From positions 1-6,826 of the forward strand of contig CAYQJC010000029.1 of NCBI GenBank assembly GCA_964417825.1: a DNA stretch of 6,826 nucleotides. Reading direction: 5' to 3'. The notes beneath the pieces are model-generated. The model ran no database searches, had not been told where the DNA came from, and worked only from the letters and a program-made list of their open reading frames with translations. This document shows, piece after piece, positions 5,820 through 6,826 of this stretch. The translations under genes and the position numbers were made by a program. Numbering within the stretch: the first letter of the stretch is position 1; each line of letters starts with the position of its first letter. The DNA comes from CAYQJC01 sp964417825 (GTDB lineage: Bacteria; Patescibacteriota; Minisyncoccia; Minisyncoccales; CG1-02-41-26).

Positions 5820-6755
5820 TTAGAGTTTAATTGCTGCTCTTAATTTAGCTCCACGTGAACGAAGATTTTTTTGAATCTCCTCACGGCTGGGGGTAATTGG
5901 TTTTTTGGTTAAGACCTTTAAGATATTTTTTCTTGAATTTTCTCTGAAAAAATTTTTAACAATTCTATCTTCTAAAGAATGAAAAGAAATAATAACTATT
6001 CTTCCGCCCCTCTTCAAAACCTCTAGAGTTTGAGATAAAGCTTTTCTGAGATTTTCTAGCTCGTCGTTCACCGCAATCCTTAAGGCTTGAAAAGTTCTAG
6101 TCGCGGGATGAATTCGTTGGTTTTGATATCTTTTAGGAATAGCCCTTTTGACAATCTCTACTAGTTGGAAAGTGGTTTGAATTGGTTTTGCTTTTCTTTC
6201 TTCAATTATTTTTTTGGCAATTTTTTTAGCAAATCTTTCTTGGCCGTATTCTCTCAAAATTCTTTCGATTTCTTTTTCTGGAAACTTATTTAAAATTTCC
6301 CCCGCCCTCAACCCTTTCTCCCTTAACCTCCTCTCTTTTCTCCTTTTCCGTATTGGTCTGCTGCTACGTAGCAGCAGACTGTTATACCTCATATCTAAGG
6401 GTTCATCTTTTTGGAAACTAAATCCTCTTCCTGATTTTTCCAAATGCCAGCTTGACATTCCAAGATCAAATAGAATTCCATTAATCGGTCTAAAATTATA
6501 TTTTTCAACAATCTCTTTTAAATTGCTATAAGAATCATTCACTAAAATCAATCGCTTATGATGTTTAACGTCGGGTGTTAAACATTTAATTATTGCTGGG
6601 TCAAGTTCGATCCCTAATACTTTACCTCTTGGGGCATTTCTTTTGAGGATTTCTTTACTATGGCCCCCAAATCCAAAGGTAGCATCAATAAAGTTCTCAT
6701 TGGGTTTTGGATCAAGATATTCTATAACCTCTTTTTGAAGAACAGGAATGTGCAT
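5820..6755 (-). CDS. rsmH: 16S rRNA (cytosine(1402)-N(4))-methyltransferase RsmH (MraW)
   Basis: This enzyme uses S-adenosylmethionine to methylate N4 of C1402 in the 16S rRNA decoding centre. Numbering here is from a TTG at 6776. Family motifs appear in order: the N-terminal MHIPVL (8-13), the SAM-binding DATFGFGGHS (31-40), GIELDP (55-60), FDLGMSS (103-109), RGFSF and PLDMR (117-130), HPATRTFQALRIAVNDEL (223-240) and SFHSLEDR (264-271). I place the start at the ATG at 6755 because MHIPVL is the usual family start. The seven codons added by the TTG are made of an intergenic heptad repeat. No good Shine-Dalgarno site is visible. The start gives 311 aa, near the usual size only because of an extra segment. 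Between PLDMRY and RAGEIL there are about 18 more residues than usual, beginning with codons made of a perfect 24-bp palindrome, followed by a run rich in Arg and Lys. All catalytic motifs are intact and the frame is open. It is the first gene of the visible dcw cluster; ftsL starts 2 nt after its stop. Confidence 0.95.
   Translation of the reverse strand: MHIPVLQKEVIEYLDPKPNENFIDATFGFGGHSKEILKRNAPRGKVLGIELDPAIIKCLTPDVKHHKRLILVNDSYSNLKEIVEKYNFRPINGILFDLGMSSWHLEKSGRGFSFQKDEPLDMRYNSLLLRSSRPIRKRRKERRLREKGLRAGEILNKFPEKEIERILREYGQERFAKKIAKKIIEERKAKPIQTTFQLVEIVKRAIPKRYQNQRIHPATRTFQALRIAVNDELENLRKALSQTLEVLKRGGRIVIISFHSLEDRIVKNFFRENSRKNILKVLTKKPITPSREEIQKNLRSRGAKLRAAIKL
6356..6379. repeat. Perfect 24-bp palindrome inside rsmH
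   Basis: GTCTGCTGCTAC is followed immediately by its exact reverse complement, centred between 6367 and 6368. Its length is a multiple of three, and read on the minus strand it gives Leu-Leu-Leu-Arg-Ser-Ser-Arg in the rsmH frame. It uses CTG and AGC pairs that look unlike the AT-rich codon choice around it. It lies in a segment that RsmH proteins normally do not have. Confidence 0.9.
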
Positions 6756-6760
6756 TTCCA

Positions 6761-6815
6761 AAATGTTAAAACTCAAATGTCAAATCTCAAAACCAAATGT
6801 CAAATGTTAAATGTT
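6761..6815. repeat. Degenerate heptad tandem repeat upstream of rsmH
   Basis: On the plus strand about eight units follow one another with the consensus AAATGTY: AAATGTT, AAAACTC, AAATGTC, AAATCTC, AAAACC (6 nt), AAATGTC, AAATGTT and AAATGTT. The tract runs into the would-be codons between the TTG at 6776 and the ATG of rsmH, which argues that the TTG start is spurious. TTGACA occurs twice on the minus strand as a by-product of the repeat, without a good -10 partner. Confidence 0.7.
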
Positions 6816-6826
6816 TTGATTAATAT

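Noticed and set aside
6320..6340. AGGAGG on the minus strand inside rsmH as an internal ribosome binding site
   Set aside because: The next possible start (TTG) is about 15 nt away and would split a complete, conserved methyltransferase domain; it is better seen as AGG-AGG codons in the Arg-rich segment.
6214..6531. 105-codon plus-strand frame antisense to rsmH
   Set aside because: It mirrors the rsmH codons, including the palindrome, and shows no independent sign of coding.
6756..6776. TTG-initiated seven-residue extension of RsmH
   Set aside because: The extension is encoded by the heptad repeat, while the ATG at 6755 gives the family's usual MHIPVL start.
6777..6805. TTGACA boxes on the minus strand upstream of rsmH as a promoter
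   Set aside because: They arise from the heptad repeat and no TATAAT-like hexamer lies 16-18 nt downstream of either.
1..6826. CRISPR array, prophage, or TGA-recoded genetic code
   Set aside because: There are no regularly spaced long direct repeats and no phage-type genes. ftsI ends at a TGA right after the expected C-terminus, and none of the other frames contains an internal TGA that needs reading through.

Overview
The window is low in G+C and gene-dense, and every gene I can support lies on the minus strand. It resembles a Candidate Phyla Radiation (Patescibacteria/Parcubacteria-like) genome. The reasons are a compact division cluster, short lysine- and isoleucine-rich proteins, few convincing Shine-Dalgarno sites, a tRNA without an encoded CCA, and intergenic gaps filled with palindromes and short degenerate repeats. 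TGA, TAA and TAG all act as stops, so this is not the TGA=Gly code of Gracilibacteria/SR1. The phylum call is an inference from style and protein sequence only.

In transcription order (high to low coordinates), the window opens with a heptad-repeat tract (6761-6815). Next comes the 5' part of a dcw (division and cell wall) cluster: rsmH/mraW (16S rRNA methyltransferase), an ftsL-like single-pass divisome protein starting 2 nt after rsmH, and an ftsI-type class B penicillin-binding protein. The next gene encodes a ~198-aa Mur-ligase-like protein that lacks the ATP-binding P-loop and the C-terminal domain. The cluster stops there; no mraY, ftsW or murG follows. A repeat-rich spacer, tRNA-Glu(CUC), a second repeat- and terminator-bearing spacer, and an 870-aa P2-type cation ATPase follow. 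The ATPase stop codon lies inside a 73-bp palindromic element (72-144). The last 53 bases may hold the start of one more minus-strand gene.

The dcw genes act together: RsmH modifies the ribosome, while FtsL and the penicillin-binding protein belong to the septal peptidoglycan machinery. The ATPase looks unrelated and probably has its own promoter.

The most unusual content is palindromic. A perfect 24-bp palindrome sits in frame inside rsmH, within an extra Arg/Lys-rich segment that the family normally lacks. A MITE-like 73-bp element with 20-nt arms and a possible 4-bp target duplication supplies the ATPase stop codon. A 19-nt palindrome and other hairpins flank the tRNA. The ATPase also departs from near-invariant motifs (DKTLT for DKTGT, TGEW for TGES, SGAPE for KGAPE).
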